Below, one piece after another: positions 1 through 7,990 of a stretch of DNA of 64,000 bases; the first letter of the stretch is position 1; every line of letters begins with the position of its first letter. Origin of the DNA: Tectiglobus sp965247245 (GTDB lineage Bacteria; Pseudomonadota; Alphaproteobacteria; Rhizobiales; Hyphomicrobiaceae); NCBI GenBank assembly GCA_965247245.1, contig CBDFGV010000003.1, positions 3,100,001 through 3,164,000 of the forward strand. Direction: 5' to 3'. The notes under the pieces are model-generated. The model saw only the letters and a list, made by a program, of their open reading frames with translations. It was not told the origin of the DNA and made no database searches. A program made the position numbers and the translations under genes.

Positions 1-74
1 GAACTCCAGTCACTTGGCCGTGCAATGAATGGTCGGAGATGTTTCAGCTGTGCATTGCTAGATAGAGGTCTGTT

Positions 75-548
75 GTGTGGAAATTTGTCAAGCGAGCCTG
101 TATGGCGCTCGGTGTGTTGTTCGTTCTTCTGGCCGGATATGTCGGATTATCGGTTTACAACGGCACGAAACAGCTGGCGGCTTCCCAACAACAAAGCCAG
201 AAGTTTGCAAACGAATTCCTCGCAGACCTATCAAAGGATTGGCGACATCAAGACGTTGGTGATCGCCTCAGTTCTAAGTTGTCACAATACATGAGCAGCT
301 CGGCGGGGACGGTTCTGTTTCAAAGGAGTTCAAAGCTAGGACGTTTGAGACAATGCCCAAAGCTGCTGCGTGCAAACCACCGTCTCGCGGGCAAGGTGAT
401 ACTATCCCGCACGGTTTTGGAATGCAGTTACGAAGGTGGCAAGGCTGTATGGCGGATCACTCTGGCAATGAATGGGGAGACCAGTCGCGTCGTTGGCTTG
501 GTACTGATGTCATTGGATATTGGAAAGTCGCGTCCAGAACGTGCTTAG
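75..548 (+). CDS. Membrane-anchored protein of unknown function
   Basis: I do not recognise this 157-residue protein. It starts at GTG with an AGAGG ribosome site at 64-68. Residues about 9-29 form one hydrophobic segment (ACMALGVLFVLLAGYVG), so it is probably an inner-membrane protein with a periplasmic body, or an uncleaved signal anchor. The rest is basic and soluble, with two cysteines (RQCPKLL and LECSYE) that could form a disulfide outside the cytoplasm. It is the first gene of the window and stands alone on this strand, facing the methyltransferase gene that runs the other way. Codon use is less GC-rich than in the genes beyond 11 kb. Confidence 0.55.
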   Translation: MWKFVKRACMALGVLFVLLAGYVGLSVYNGTKQLAASQQQSQKFANEFLADLSKDWRHQDVGDRLSSKLSQYMSSSAGTVLFQRSSKLGRLRQCPKLLRANHRLAGKVILSRTVLECSYEGGKAVWRITLAMNGETSRVVGLVLMSLDIGKSRPERA

Positions 549-675
549 TGATTTTCGCGCAAATAGCATCTCAAGGCTTTCAATGGCGTATGGAACTCGT
601 TGAAGCTTAGGTCGACGCAGTCTCAACTTTGGTTCACTGTTGACGTCAGGGCATGCGCAATAAACAAACGCCAAA

Positions 676-1422
676 CTACGGCTTCCGACCGACCACACCA
701 GTGGCACAGCCAAAGAAGAATGAATTGAACTCAACATCCAAGCCTTCTTCTTCAAGGCAGTCCGCAATGAATTTGCAATCACCAAAGTTGCGCGTGTAGG
801 CGCCAATCATACTGAAGTCCTGCGCCCCTTTCAGCACCGTCCTTTCAATCAGCGGCAATACCTTTCCCAAATAAAACCGATACAAGCTATGCAATATCCA
901 GCCTCTGGGGTCAGACGCCTCAATCAATGAGAAGGTTCCACCACGCTTCAGAGTTCGAGCAAGCGTCGCTGCCAACTTCTTCTGCTGGTCCCCGTTGAAG
1001 GTCTTGAGGCCAAATGTCGAAATTATGAAATCGGCTGACTCGCTCGGCAAATCGCATCTGAGAACGTCCGCCTCGATAAGTCTTATTTTGTCCACTCGTG
1101 TTTGGTGCAGTCTATCCACCGCGCGCCGGTTCATTTCTGATGAGATGTCGATGGCTGTGATTGCTGCAATTTCTGGCTTGCGTCGCAATAGGTGGGGCCA
1201 AGCCTCCCCTGTGCCAGCCATCAAGTCGAAGCCAACGGCACCAGAAAAGTCTGTCTCCGGGAGATGACGGATGCATTGCCAACGCCAGATGTGAACAAAG
1301 CCAAACGAGGCGATCTGGCTCCAATATCGATAAGCGGTACTACATCTGTCGAACACGCCCTTGACGAACTCGGGATCATAGATGTCTGGCCGAGAATTCT
1401 TGGGGCAGTTTTTCCTTAGCAT
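676..1422 (-). CDS. SAM-dependent methyltransferase, UbiE/COQ5-like
   Basis: Class I SAM-dependent methyltransferase of 248 residues, close to the usual UbiE length. The SAM-binding glycine motif is visible as FDLMAGTGEAW near residue 67, followed by the acidic end of strand two (AIDISSEM) and the UbiE-type stretch ADFIISTFGLKTFNGDQ. UbiE/COQ5 enzymes methylate the ring carbon of ubiquinone or menaquinone precursors. The substrate here is uncertain, because the gene lies in an accessory region without other quinone genes and may be a second, specialised copy. ATG start at 1422. Family is sure; the exact reaction is not. Confidence 0.8.
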   Translation of the reverse strand: MLRKNCPKNSRPDIYDPEFVKGVFDRCSTAYRYWSQIASFGFVHIWRWQCIRHLPETDFSGAVGFDLMAGTGEAWPHLLRRKPEIAAITAIDISSEMNRRAVDRLHQTRVDKIRLIEADVLRCDLPSESADFIISTFGLKTFNGDQQKKLAATLARTLKRGGTFSLIEASDPRGWILHSLYRFYLGKVLPLIERTVLKGAQDFSMIGAYTRNFGDCKFIADCLEEEGLDVEFNSFFFGCATGVVGRKP

Positions 1423-1458
1423 CTCAGATCAAACCACCGTTAGTTTGCGATCCATTTG

Positions 1459-2008
1459 TCATGCAAAATGTTTGCACTGCTCCGATGCGCCTGACGTTCG
1501 TGAAGGGATGCTGCTTGGACCTTGGTCATTGCCGCCTCGAAAATTCTTCCATGTGTGCTTGAGCATCAGCGTCAACGTGTAAACAGGCACAAAGAGCATA
1601 GCGAGACCGAACGCTAGGAACACGACAGCTTTCCAATGCCCCCCCCGGCAGACCAAGAATGCCCAAAAAAGCAAATGGGAGACCTAGGACAATCATGAAG
1701 CCAAGAGCAATCGATGCGAAAACGATGAGCAACAGGCTTCTGATTGGTTGTCCTCGTTCATGCGCAGGATGCGAAAAGTAGAATGTCAGCGATATCACCA
1801 GAACAAGTACGAACGGGCCAATCATAAATGTAGCTATAAACGGATTGCGATAGATCTCATCACATTTCTCGCAAGTGAGGTAGGCTAGCCCGATTTCGTA
1901 GACAAAAATAATTCCTCCGATCAGTCCGATCGCTCCCGGCCCATACTCGTTGAGCCCTCGTCGCAACTTTTGGAACAGACTGCTTTCTCGCTCGACGACC
2001 GGTTTCAT
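1459..2008 (-). pseudogene. Polytopic membrane protein broken by a frameshift at a run of eight G
   Basis: Unknown membrane protein. From ATG at 2008 the frame encodes three hydrophobic segments and a CEKCDE pair of cysteines, and stays sensible up to about LGILGLPGG. There the coding strand has eight consecutive G (plus-strand C at 1639-1646). Past it the same frame turns into basic, non-hydrophobic sequence ending at 1526, while the neighbouring frame gives a convincing fourth membrane segment (AVVFLAFGLAMLFVPVYTLT) and ends at 1459. I read this as one gene with a one-base indel: mutation, phase variation or sequencing error. It begins one base after the stop of the DUF805 gene, so the two are probably translated together. 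Confidence 0.6.
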
Positions 2009-2009
2009 A

Positions 2010-2498
2010 CTAGCGACCGCGAACAGACTTTAACCGTCGCGCTGCCGCGGAGTTTGCGCCACTATCATGTGACTCGCTCGCTCTTATTCCACCGCTGAAC
2101 CCTTGATCGGGCGGGCCAAATTTGTTTGTGCCTGGTTCGCCTGACACAGTTCCCGCAAACAGGAGCAGAAGCATACCCGGTCCCGTAGCCATCAACAGTA
2201 GAGTAGGATCACCAGTGCCTTTTGCCAGATTGGCAAGATTTCCGTGCTGGATAGAAAAGACGATTGGCCAAATTATACTCAGAGCAAGCCACGCACTGAT
2301 CGACACCCATGCAGGCGCCCCGAAATCGTGAAACCGTGCAATCAAGAAGCCGAGCATGATGATGTCTATACCCTGCCCGACGGTATTTGCTGTGCTTGTT
2401 GGTGCGTAAGCATTGAGTGCTAGCTTGGTCACAATGACAAGGACAACAAGCATCCAGAAGTGGGTACGATCTAGTCGACCGTTGATATTCTTGCGCAC
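2010..2498 (-). CDS. DUF805 family membrane protein
   Basis: Member of the DUF805 family (YhaH-like inner-membrane proteins of unknown role). Family signs are the N-terminal NGRLDRTHFWMLVV, the central RFHDFGAPAW and the C-terminal GEPGTNKFGPP, separated by about four hydrophobic segments. The tail after GFGPP-like sequence is longer than usual and soluble. I place the start at GTG 2498 because an AGGAGA site lies seven bases before it; the frame could open at TTG 2513, but no ribosome site precedes that. The frameshifted membrane-protein gene follows directly, so this pair is likely an operon. Confidence 0.8.
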   Translation of the reverse strand: MRKNINGRLDRTHFWMLVVLVIVTKLALNAYAPTSTANTVGQGIDIIMLGFLIARFHDFGAPAWVSISAWLALSIIWPIVFSIQHGNLANLAKGTGDPTLLLMATGPGMLLLLFAGTVSGEPGTNKFGPPDQGFSGGIRASESHDSGANSAAARRLKSVRGR

Positions 2499-2781
2499 GA
2501 CAAATCTCCTCAAATATGGGCGGCACCATAACCAGTAGGTGTTGATGAAGACTTGCTGTGAACAGAGTTTTTCGACACAAAGCGAGCCAGCGACAGCTGT
2601 GCAAAAACGTAGTTGAGAAATACTGAACGGGCTACGGGGTTAAGCGTGAGAAGCGGATGTCTGGTTTGAAGTGCAGTAAGTCTGAATCAGGTCAAAAGGT
2701 GCAGATTCTGGAACCAACATCTCAGGAATATCACGGTATGCACGAATTAGCGCGACGCATATCAAATGCAAAGGAACCGCT

Positions 2782-2937
2782 ATGATGTTCGATCTACTAG
2801 CAATCGTAGCCGGCGCGTTTGTTGGGATTTGCATTGTGAATGCAACTAATTCAACAGGCCTGATGAGAGTGTACATATTGGGAGGCGCGGTTGCCGCTGC
2901 ATATCTGTTATGGGACAACGTTATCCGCGACAGCTGA
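2782..2937 (+). CDS. Small membrane protein, 51 residues
   Basis: A 51-residue frame with a good ribosome site (AAGGAA at 2771-2776) and ATG start. It is hydrophobic and would make two membrane passes: MFDLLAIVAGAFVGICIV, then a short polar link NATNSTG, then LGGAVAAAYLLW, ending in a charged tail DNVIRDS. Such a pattern is hard to get by chance and fits a small inner-membrane protein. I know no named family for it. It lies between the DUF805 operon and the ChaN-like gene. Confidence 0.5.
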   Translation: MMFDLLAIVAGAFVGICIVNATNSTGLMRVYILGGAVAAAYLLWDNVIRDS

Positions 2938-3029
2938 GTGACGTTTCTTGCTCTGAAGTATGCATCTGGTTGAGCTTGTAGGTAACTTTTATCAGCAGCA
3001 TTGCATCCGAGAATTTTACTCGAACTTCA

Positions 3030-4244
3030 TTGGAAATTGCTATTCGGACTGCTGTGTCATTGACCCAAAGATATTCCAGCCTTGTGCTCTCGGCTGTCTT
3101 GCTGAGCTTTGTGCTCGCACCTGGCATCACGATGGCTGCGAACGAGCCTCGCTTTGACTGGGAAGAGCAACCCTGGAAGACATGGCAAACGCTGTACCAA
3201 TCTCAGCATCAGCTCGTCGGAAGGGTTTGGTCCGCGCGCGATAAGTCGTTCATCTCATTTGGTGAGCTTACCAGACGGTTGCTGCTGACGCCCTTCGTAA
3301 TCATTGGTACTGATTTACATAATGCCGATCACCACCGACTGGCAGCGTGGATGATTCAACCAAAGATTCAGAGGCGGCCTGTCAGGGATCGTGGGTTCTT
3401 TGAGTGGATGGTTCTAGGTTGGTTGCGGCCAGGTGCCAGGGGTGCCTTGCGCGAGTTCAATAAAACTCATATGGCGGCCGTAAGCGATAGAGCCAATTCC
3501 ATGATCACCGATCCTATTGAGAACTTCCCCAGCCGTGCACAGTACTCCACGTTGTTTGTCCGATCGATGCGCCTTGAAGCCGTTCAAGGGCTGGGTAAGC
3601 TTGCCACTAAGCTGAAACCACATTTGGTTGAGGAGATATCTTGGGAGATATACAAACCAACTCTCGAAGCCGCCTATCTGGCAACGGTGAATAATATCAT
3701 GCCTGGGCTGGGCTATGAGAAATATGCAGAAGAATTTGCCGCGAATTGGAACCGTATTGACCAGCCTCCGTTTCGGTATCGACGGTGGAAGCACAAGAAG
3801 CTCGATCAACCGTTGCCAAAGCGGTTACGAGAAAAGTTGATGGCAAAGATTGAGCGGGCTCGTTGCTTGCGCGGCGCATCGAGCGACCGTGATCGTCATT
3901 ACCGCCTCCGGCGCTATCATGATGCAACAGCTGCTTTCAACATGACTGACCCTTGGATACCAAGCGAGAAGCGTACTGGGAAAATAAGCATCATCAAAGA
4001 TGTAGACTACTCCGTTTTCTATGTCGGCGAGAACGACCGTGTGCGGCTCGACTACGGGGTTCCTTGGTATCTTGAAAAAATGGTTGGCCGCTCAAAACTG
4101 GTCGTTGTCTCGTTGAAACAAGTCCGGAAGGGTATCAACGCACCTCATCAATATATCAATGTCGGTTCACAGAATTCAGCTGTCGCGGACTACATGGTAT
4201 TCACGCCTCAAGCCTCCACAAACGGAACTCAAGGCAAGTGTTGA
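3030..4244 (+). CDS. Diverged ChaN-like (haem-binding uptake, Tiki superfamily) exported protein
   Basis: A 404-residue frame from TTG 3030; GTG 3054 would give a cleaner signal peptide (hydrophobic VLSAVLLSFVLAPGITMA, cleavage before ANEP), so the true start may be there. Two parts recall the ChaN family of periplasmic or lipoprotein haem-binding proteins: TPFVIIGTDLHNADHHRLAA near the N-terminus (family: LLGExHDNPxHHxLQ) and FYVGENDRVRLDYGVPWYL near the C-terminus (family: IAGxGHxRxDxGVPxYL). The glutamate of the first motif is replaced (GTD for GEx) and the histidine of GxGHxR is missing. The middle is longer and more basic than usual. Either a divergent relative with changed function or a gene losing function. 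Confidence 0.5.
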   Translation: MEIAIRTAVSLTQRYSSLVLSAVLLSFVLAPGITMAANEPRFDWEEQPWKTWQTLYQSQHQLVGRVWSARDKSFISFGELTRRLLLTPFVIIGTDLHNADHHRLAAWMIQPKIQRRPVRDRGFFEWMVLGWLRPGARGALREFNKTHMAAVSDRANSMITDPIENFPSRAQYSTLFVRSMRLEAVQGLGKLATKLKPHLVEEISWEIYKPTLEAAYLATVNNIMPGLGYEKYAEEFAANWNRIDQPPFRYRRWKHKKLDQPLPKRLREKLMAKIERARCLRGASSDRDRHYRLRRYHDATAAFNMTDPWIPSEKRTGKISIIKDVDYSVFYVGENDRVRLDYGVPWYLEKMVGRSKLVVVSLKQVRKGINAPHQYINVGSQNSAVADYMVFTPQASTNGTQGKC

Positions 4245-4468
4245 GATTGATATGCGCGTCCGTGATCGATCTTCGCGCGAACTTGCTGCGGTAGCGCCAT
4301 CGTCGGCCAACAGGCTTATCATGAGAACAGGGCGTTTGCAGCCGGCGTCGACGTTAGGCGGAGATGATGGCAAACAAGACAGCGCAGGCTACGCGAAAGA
4401 AGTCGTTAGTGTCTCAGATGTACTCTGGAGTTCCTTTCGATCAGTCGATCTAAGAGGCCAGCTTGTAA

Positions 4469-4873
4469 ATGAAAATTGTGTTGCTCATCGGCGCTGCCTT
4501 TGGCGAGTCTAGGTTGATGGTATTCCTAGGCTTTCTATTGCCAATAGCCGGCTTGATTACGGCTCTGCAGATGACAACCGGTGATATGGCAAGAGATGTT
4601 TCAACGATCCTCGTTGGCATGCTCATTGGCCTTCACTGTAATGTTCTTGTAGGCTGGCTATACGCTAAACGAAGCCAGTATGCCGAACAGTTATCTCAGG
4701 AGCGCAAGTGCATTGGTGCGATCATAGTTGGCTTTGTATCCGTGTGGACAGCCTTTATGGTCGGGGCAAGGATGGGCGTTGTTGGTGAGGCTTCGATTGT
4801 CGTGATTGTTATTACAGTTGGACTCATGGTGCCCGTTTGGTTCAGCGCGGGAATTGCTGTGCGCCAAAACTAA
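4469..4873 (+). CDS. Four-pass membrane protein of unknown function
   Basis: A 134-residue frame with four hydrophobic stretches: VFLGFLLPIAGLITALQM, STILVGMLIGLHCNVLVGWL, GAIIVGFVSVWTAFMVGA and VVIVITVGLMVPVWFSAG. No family recognised. The first ATG (4469) has only a distant AAGAGG; ATG 4517, just before the first membrane segment, is an alternative. It stands alone between the ChaN-like gene and a stretch of coding remnants. Confidence 0.5.
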   Translation: MKIVLLIGAAFGESRLMVFLGFLLPIAGLITALQMTTGDMARDVSTILVGMLIGLHCNVLVGWLYAKRSQYAEQLSQERKCIGAIIVGFVSVWTAFMVGARMGVVGEASIVVIVITVGLMVPVWFSAGIAVRQN

Positions 4874-5256
4874 ATCACTTATCGCTCGCGATCTTTGCCT
4901 GATGTGGACTAGTGCCTACCGCGTCTTGCCTATTTGATCCCCGCAGGGCTCACTTTCTCAAATAATAGGGTGAGCTTGCCATCGACATCCCAGAGCCTCG
5001 GATTAACCTCGATGATCTCTATTGAGGAGCGGCGAGTTATGCGTCGAACTAGAAGATGCCTGGCCGACAAATGACATGTTCGAGACGGCACGAGTCTACT
5101 CCGGTGGACAGATACGAAATGCCGAGATGGTTGCGGAGGTCCTGAAGGAAAGTGGTTCGGATGACGACTGGACCTAGTTCACTAGAATAACGCTTCGTTC
5201 AGATCCGCAGAATACAGTATATCCATCGATGAGTAGTGAGAACTTAGTGGCTTCCC
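4874..5256. other. Gene-free stretch with possible coding remnants on both strands
   Basis: No complete gene. Two short frames look protein-like and end in proper stops. On plus, a frame ending at TAG 5175-5177 reads ...WPTNDMFETARVYSGG, then QIRNAEMVAEVLKESGS. On minus, a frame ending at 4930 reads ...RRSSIEIIEVNPRLWDVDG, then KLTLLFEKVSPAGIK. They overlap around 5016-5070, so at most one can be real there. I read them as leftovers of decayed genes; neither has a clear start. Confidence 0.25.
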
Positions 5257-5643
5257 ATGAACAGCACTATTCCTAACAAGTTCGTCTTGCTGGTTGGCTT
5301 CTCCTACTATGTCTATGCGATTGTGACAGGAGCACCGATTTCAGAGGTTCTCAACCACACACTCGCCGGCATCTGCGCTCTATTCATCGGAGTTGTGCTC
5401 TTTGCCCAACGGGCGATTGGTGCTGGTGTAGCCAAGCTCGGTGCTGCTCTTGTGATTTGGTTTGGTTTTGAACAGGGAGCAGTGTTCATTCTGCTTACCG
5501 CAGTCTTTGCCTTAACTGGATCGTTCCTACTGTCCTACATAATTCGTTTGCAGCACAAAGAACTGCCTTATGCGCCTTTCCTTCTCATGGGGACCATCGG
5601 TACAGTCTTTATCTACGATCAACCAGTTATCGGATTTCTATGA
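5257..5643 (+). CDS. Prepilin peptidase (CpaA/TadV, A24)-like protein lacking catalytic aspartates
   Basis: A 128-residue membrane protein that aligns by eye to the CpaA/TadV type of A24 prepilin peptidase, which cleaves and methylates Flp pilins. It starts at STIPNKFVLL, where the family has DLRxxxIPN, so the first catalytic aspartate and preceding residues are missing; a TAG stop lies four codons before the ATG. The second site, normally GGGDxKL, is here GAGVAKLGAALVIWFGF: the aspartate is valine. Near the end LPYAPFLLMGTIGT matches the family's PYGxAIAxG. It should be inactive as a peptidase and is either a decaying copy or a repurposed membrane protein. No pilus genes are in the window. 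Confidence 0.55.
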   Translation: MNSTIPNKFVLLVGFSYYVYAIVTGAPISEVLNHTLAGICALFIGVVLFAQRAIGAGVAKLGAALVIWFGFEQGAVFILLTAVFALTGSFLLSYIIRLQHKELPYAPFLLMGTIGTVFIYDQPVIGFL

Positions 5644-5675
5644 ATTCCATCGGCAAGCTGAATGCTGTCCCTTGT

Positions 5676-6344
5676 TCACATCCGTCCGCACCACGCTCTC
5701 GGCATGCGTGCGCCGGTGCCTGAAACGATCACCGGCGTGTTGATGAGCTGCGCTTGTGTCTTCGGTGACCAACAGCGGAAACCCTGGCCCAGTTCTGACA
5801 GGCGAAGCCGGCCTGACGCGTGGTCATACCATCCACTCGAAAACTTCGACTGTAACTGCTGCTCGAAGAGCTCCGGGCAGTCATTGATATCGAGATGCCC
5901 CGCCCCTCTCTTCCAATGCTCATAAACGGCATGCAAAGCGCTCTCTCTTGGCAGTTCCGCAACCGGACGCTGCTGCGAGACATAGTTGCTGTTCAGACGG
6001 TACTCGCGGCGATGCATCAGCAGAAGCAAGCGCCGGCATAAGGCGCTTACGCGAGGAAAGATCTCATGTTGCCAGTCGTGATCAAACCACGAAAGACTGA
6101 CGCGATCCGGGTTCGCTTCATCGAGGTAGGTAGCAAGCGAGCTATATGTCCTCATCGATAATCGGCCAGGCGCGGCCTCTACGATGACATGGCCGGGTGA
6201 AATCCGAACGCGGACATATCCGAGATTGCGAACGACAAAGTCGGCAAAGCAATGCTGGTAAGCACTGCGGCCAAGCTGTTGTGCAGCGGCGGCAGCACTC
6301 AGTGTGAGCCGTTGACCATCACAATCTATCAGAAAATGCGACAT
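5676..6344 (-). CDS. Protein of unknown function
   Basis: No family recognised. The frame opens at TTG 6359; I prefer ATG 6344 (MSHFLIDCDGQRLTLS). The 222-residue product is soluble, with no signal peptide or membrane segment. It has an alanine-rich helix near residue 20 (SAAAAAQQLGR) and a Trp/His/Arg-rich middle (SWFDHDWQHEIFPRV, LLLLMHRREYRLNSN). It converges with the prepilin-peptidase-like gene. Confidence 0.45.
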   Translation of the reverse strand: MSHFLIDCDGQRLTLSAAAAAQQLGRSAYQHCFADFVVRNLGYVRVRISPGHVIVEAAPGRLSMRTYSSLATYLDEANPDRVSLSWFDHDWQHEIFPRVSALCRRLLLLMHRREYRLNSNYVSQQRPVAELPRESALHAVYEHWKRGAGHLDINDCPELFEQQLQSKFSSGWYDHASGRLRLSELGQGFRCWSPKTQAQLINTPVIVSGTGARMPRAWCGRM

Positions 6345-6684
6345 GCGTGTTGCAACCAAGGCTTAGTTTGCAAGGCCACGCCCCTGGCCTGCATTGTCAA
6401 AGTGCTTTCTTGCCAGCAACCGGCAAGGATGAGCGTTCGATACGTACGCTAGCCAAATTATAGGAAACCTAGCATTTGCCTAGAGTAGAACGCCTGCTGA
6501 TTATATTCGGTATAAGTCACCGATGCATACTCCGCAATGGCTGACGCGGCCCTGCGCTGTCATTCACTTGCGAAAAACTGCTTCAACTCTCTCCATAGTT
6601 GCATAGTATACAGTCTACTGATAATAAGTTGTGTCAGCGGAAACATGCGCCGGAGCGAGGCGTTATCTGAAGGAGACTCTCGAC
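6345..6684. other. Intergenic stretch, no gene seen
   Basis: AT-richer than its surroundings, lying between divergently read genes, so it should carry promoters for both. I cannot pick a secure -35/-10 pair. A good ribosome site (AAGGAGA, 6670-6676) at its right end fixes the start of the next gene. Confidence 0.4.
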
Positions 6685-7119
6685 ATGCTATCAAAAGCAA
6701 GCGCCGCTGCATGGGTCGTAGCCCTGGCGACCATAATTGGTTCGGCTCCCGTTATGAGTGATGACAAAAACTATGCCGCTCAGCTCCAGCTCAAGAACTG
6801 CGGGGCCTATCAGTTGTGGAAGGTCGTGCTACAGCGCAAGGCTGCTGGCAGCAACCAATGGGAAGAGGTCACAAACAAGCAGACGAACGTCAAATATGGA
6901 TACGCAATATGTTTTGACGCCAGCCAATGGCCGCAATTTGTGAAGGGTGATTCCGCTAGACTAAGGGGCTTCATTGATGCCGGTGACACCAAGTCGTGCG
7001 ATGGCACGAACTTCGATGAGCCAGAGCCCGAAGGCGAAGGACTAAGACGCAATTTCCGCATGGAAGGAACCACAAGAAACAACAACGCTTGCAAGTCCCA
7101 TGGCTACAAGCAGCTGTAG
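6685..7119 (+). CDS. Small exported protein with four cysteines, unknown function
   Basis: Start at ATG 6685, eight bases after AAGGAGA; the open frame reaches further upstream but without a ribosome site. The 144-residue product begins with a signal peptide (MLSKASAAAWVVALATIIGS) with probable cleavage after APVMS. The mature part has four cysteines (LKNCGAY, AICFDAS, KSCDGTN, NACKSHG), which could make two disulfides in the periplasm or outside. The acidic stretch DEPEPEGEG precedes a basic end. No family recognised. It stands alone, just left of the mobile-element remnant. Confidence 0.6.
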   Translation: MLSKASAAAWVVALATIIGSAPVMSDDKNYAAQLQLKNCGAYQLWKVVLQRKAAGSNQWEEVTNKQTNVKYGYAICFDASQWPQFVKGDSARLRGFIDAGDTKSCDGTNFDEPEPEGEGLRRNFRMEGTTRNNNACKSHGYKQL

Positions 7120-7433
7120 GTCGAGTCGGATTGCGGAAAGCAGGGAACTCAGCTGTATCTTGGCTGTTAAGCTTTGAGGGTTCGCCGGGTCTCGACCGTG
7201 CTCGCCAAGACTAACTGTTGAACAACATGATCGACCTTGGTCGACGTCCGGCGAACCTCTCAACTTCACCGCCTCACTCGTATGTTGCGCCGCAAGCATA
7301 TCGGTGGAAGCTGGGTGTTTGACGCCCCTGTGCGTTCGACGGTCCCCCGGCTTCGAATGTTGCACCAAACAGACATGTTGAAGCTCGGCTGCAGTGGGGT
7401 CTTGAGCACAACGGGGTCATGGCAAGATGCTCT
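7120..7433. other. Intergenic stretch, no gene seen
   Basis: Short frames exist on both strands but none resembles a protein or has a ribosome site. No integrase, att repeat or promoter could be identified here, although it is the left flank of the decayed replication module. Confidence 0.35.
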
Positions 7434-7652
7434 ATGACCAACACAGCAACAATCCGTACCCAAGATCCCAACCAGTTCCTTGACGAACGTGAGACTGCAA
7501 AACTACTCGCGCATCCCGTCCGCACATTGCAGGCGTGGCGTTACCGAGGCGGCGGACCGAAGTTTGTAAAATTCTCGCGTAGCGTTCGCTACAGGCATTT
7601 TGATCTGATCGAGTGGATGGACGCGTCAACGCTGGAACACACCAGCCAATAG
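7434..7652 (+). CDS. HTH (excisionase/AlpA-like) DNA-binding protein
   Basis: A 72-residue protein with the MerR-like winged-helix pattern of excisionase/AlpA proteins: FLDERETAKLLAHPVRTLQA (helix-turn-helix), WRYRGGGPKFVKFSRSVRYR (wing), then DLIEWMDA. These small proteins bind element DNA to control excision or transcription. ATG 7434 is chosen; the frame can begin at 7419. It lies 14 bases before a primase-domain gene, as is usual in integrative elements of alphaproteobacteria, so it belongs to the same remnant. Confidence 0.75.
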   Translation: MTNTATIRTQDPNQFLDERETAKLLAHPVRTLQAWRYRGGGPKFVKFSRSVRYRHFDLIEWMDASTLEHTSQ

Positions 7653-7666
7653 GGCGTGTTTTCGCT

Positions 7667-7990
7667 ATGAGACGCCACACCAAGCACATAGCATTCAAGC
7701 GCATTGCAAGCGATGTGCTTGACCATATCGATGCGATCCTCGCGCGTTGGTTGCCAGGCGGCCAGTTGCAGTCCGAAGAGTACATCGTGCGCAATCCAAC
7801 CCGCGCCGATAGACGACTAGGCAGTTTCTCTATCAACGCGCACCGCAGTTGCTGGGCTGACTTTGCCACCGGCAACCGCGGCGGCGACCTGATCAGCCTG
7901 GCAGCTTACCTCTTTCAAGTCAGTCAAGCTGAAGCGGCCATCCGGCTTGCGACTTTGCTCGGAGTTTCATCTTACGATGACGCACGATGA
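7667..7990 (+). CDS. Primase N-terminal (CHC2-like) domain protein of an integrative element
   Basis: A 107-residue protein resembling the separate N-terminal primase segment that precedes Toprim/D5 helicase genes in integrative elements. Recognisable parts are DVLDHIDAILARWLPGGQ, the NPTRADRRLGSFSI strand pair, then WADFATGNRGGDLISLAAYL, as in primase zinc-ribbon-derived domains (GDxxSLxAxL). The metal-binding cysteines and histidine of a true CHC2 finger are not evident. Its stop overlaps the next gene's start (ATG 7977), the normal coupled arrangement. The protein is intact, but its partner is broken, so it is probably not functional now. Confidence 0.65.
   Translation: MRRHTKHIAFKRIASDVLDHIDAILARWLPGGQLQSEEYIVRNPTRADRRLGSFSINAHRSCWADFATGNRGGDLISLAAYLFQVSQAEAAIRLATLLGVSSYDDAR

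Noticed and set aside
4159..4512. 117-codon frame overlapping the end of the ChaN-like gene
   Set aside because: No ribosome site, Ser/Arg-rich, out of frame with two better-supported genes.
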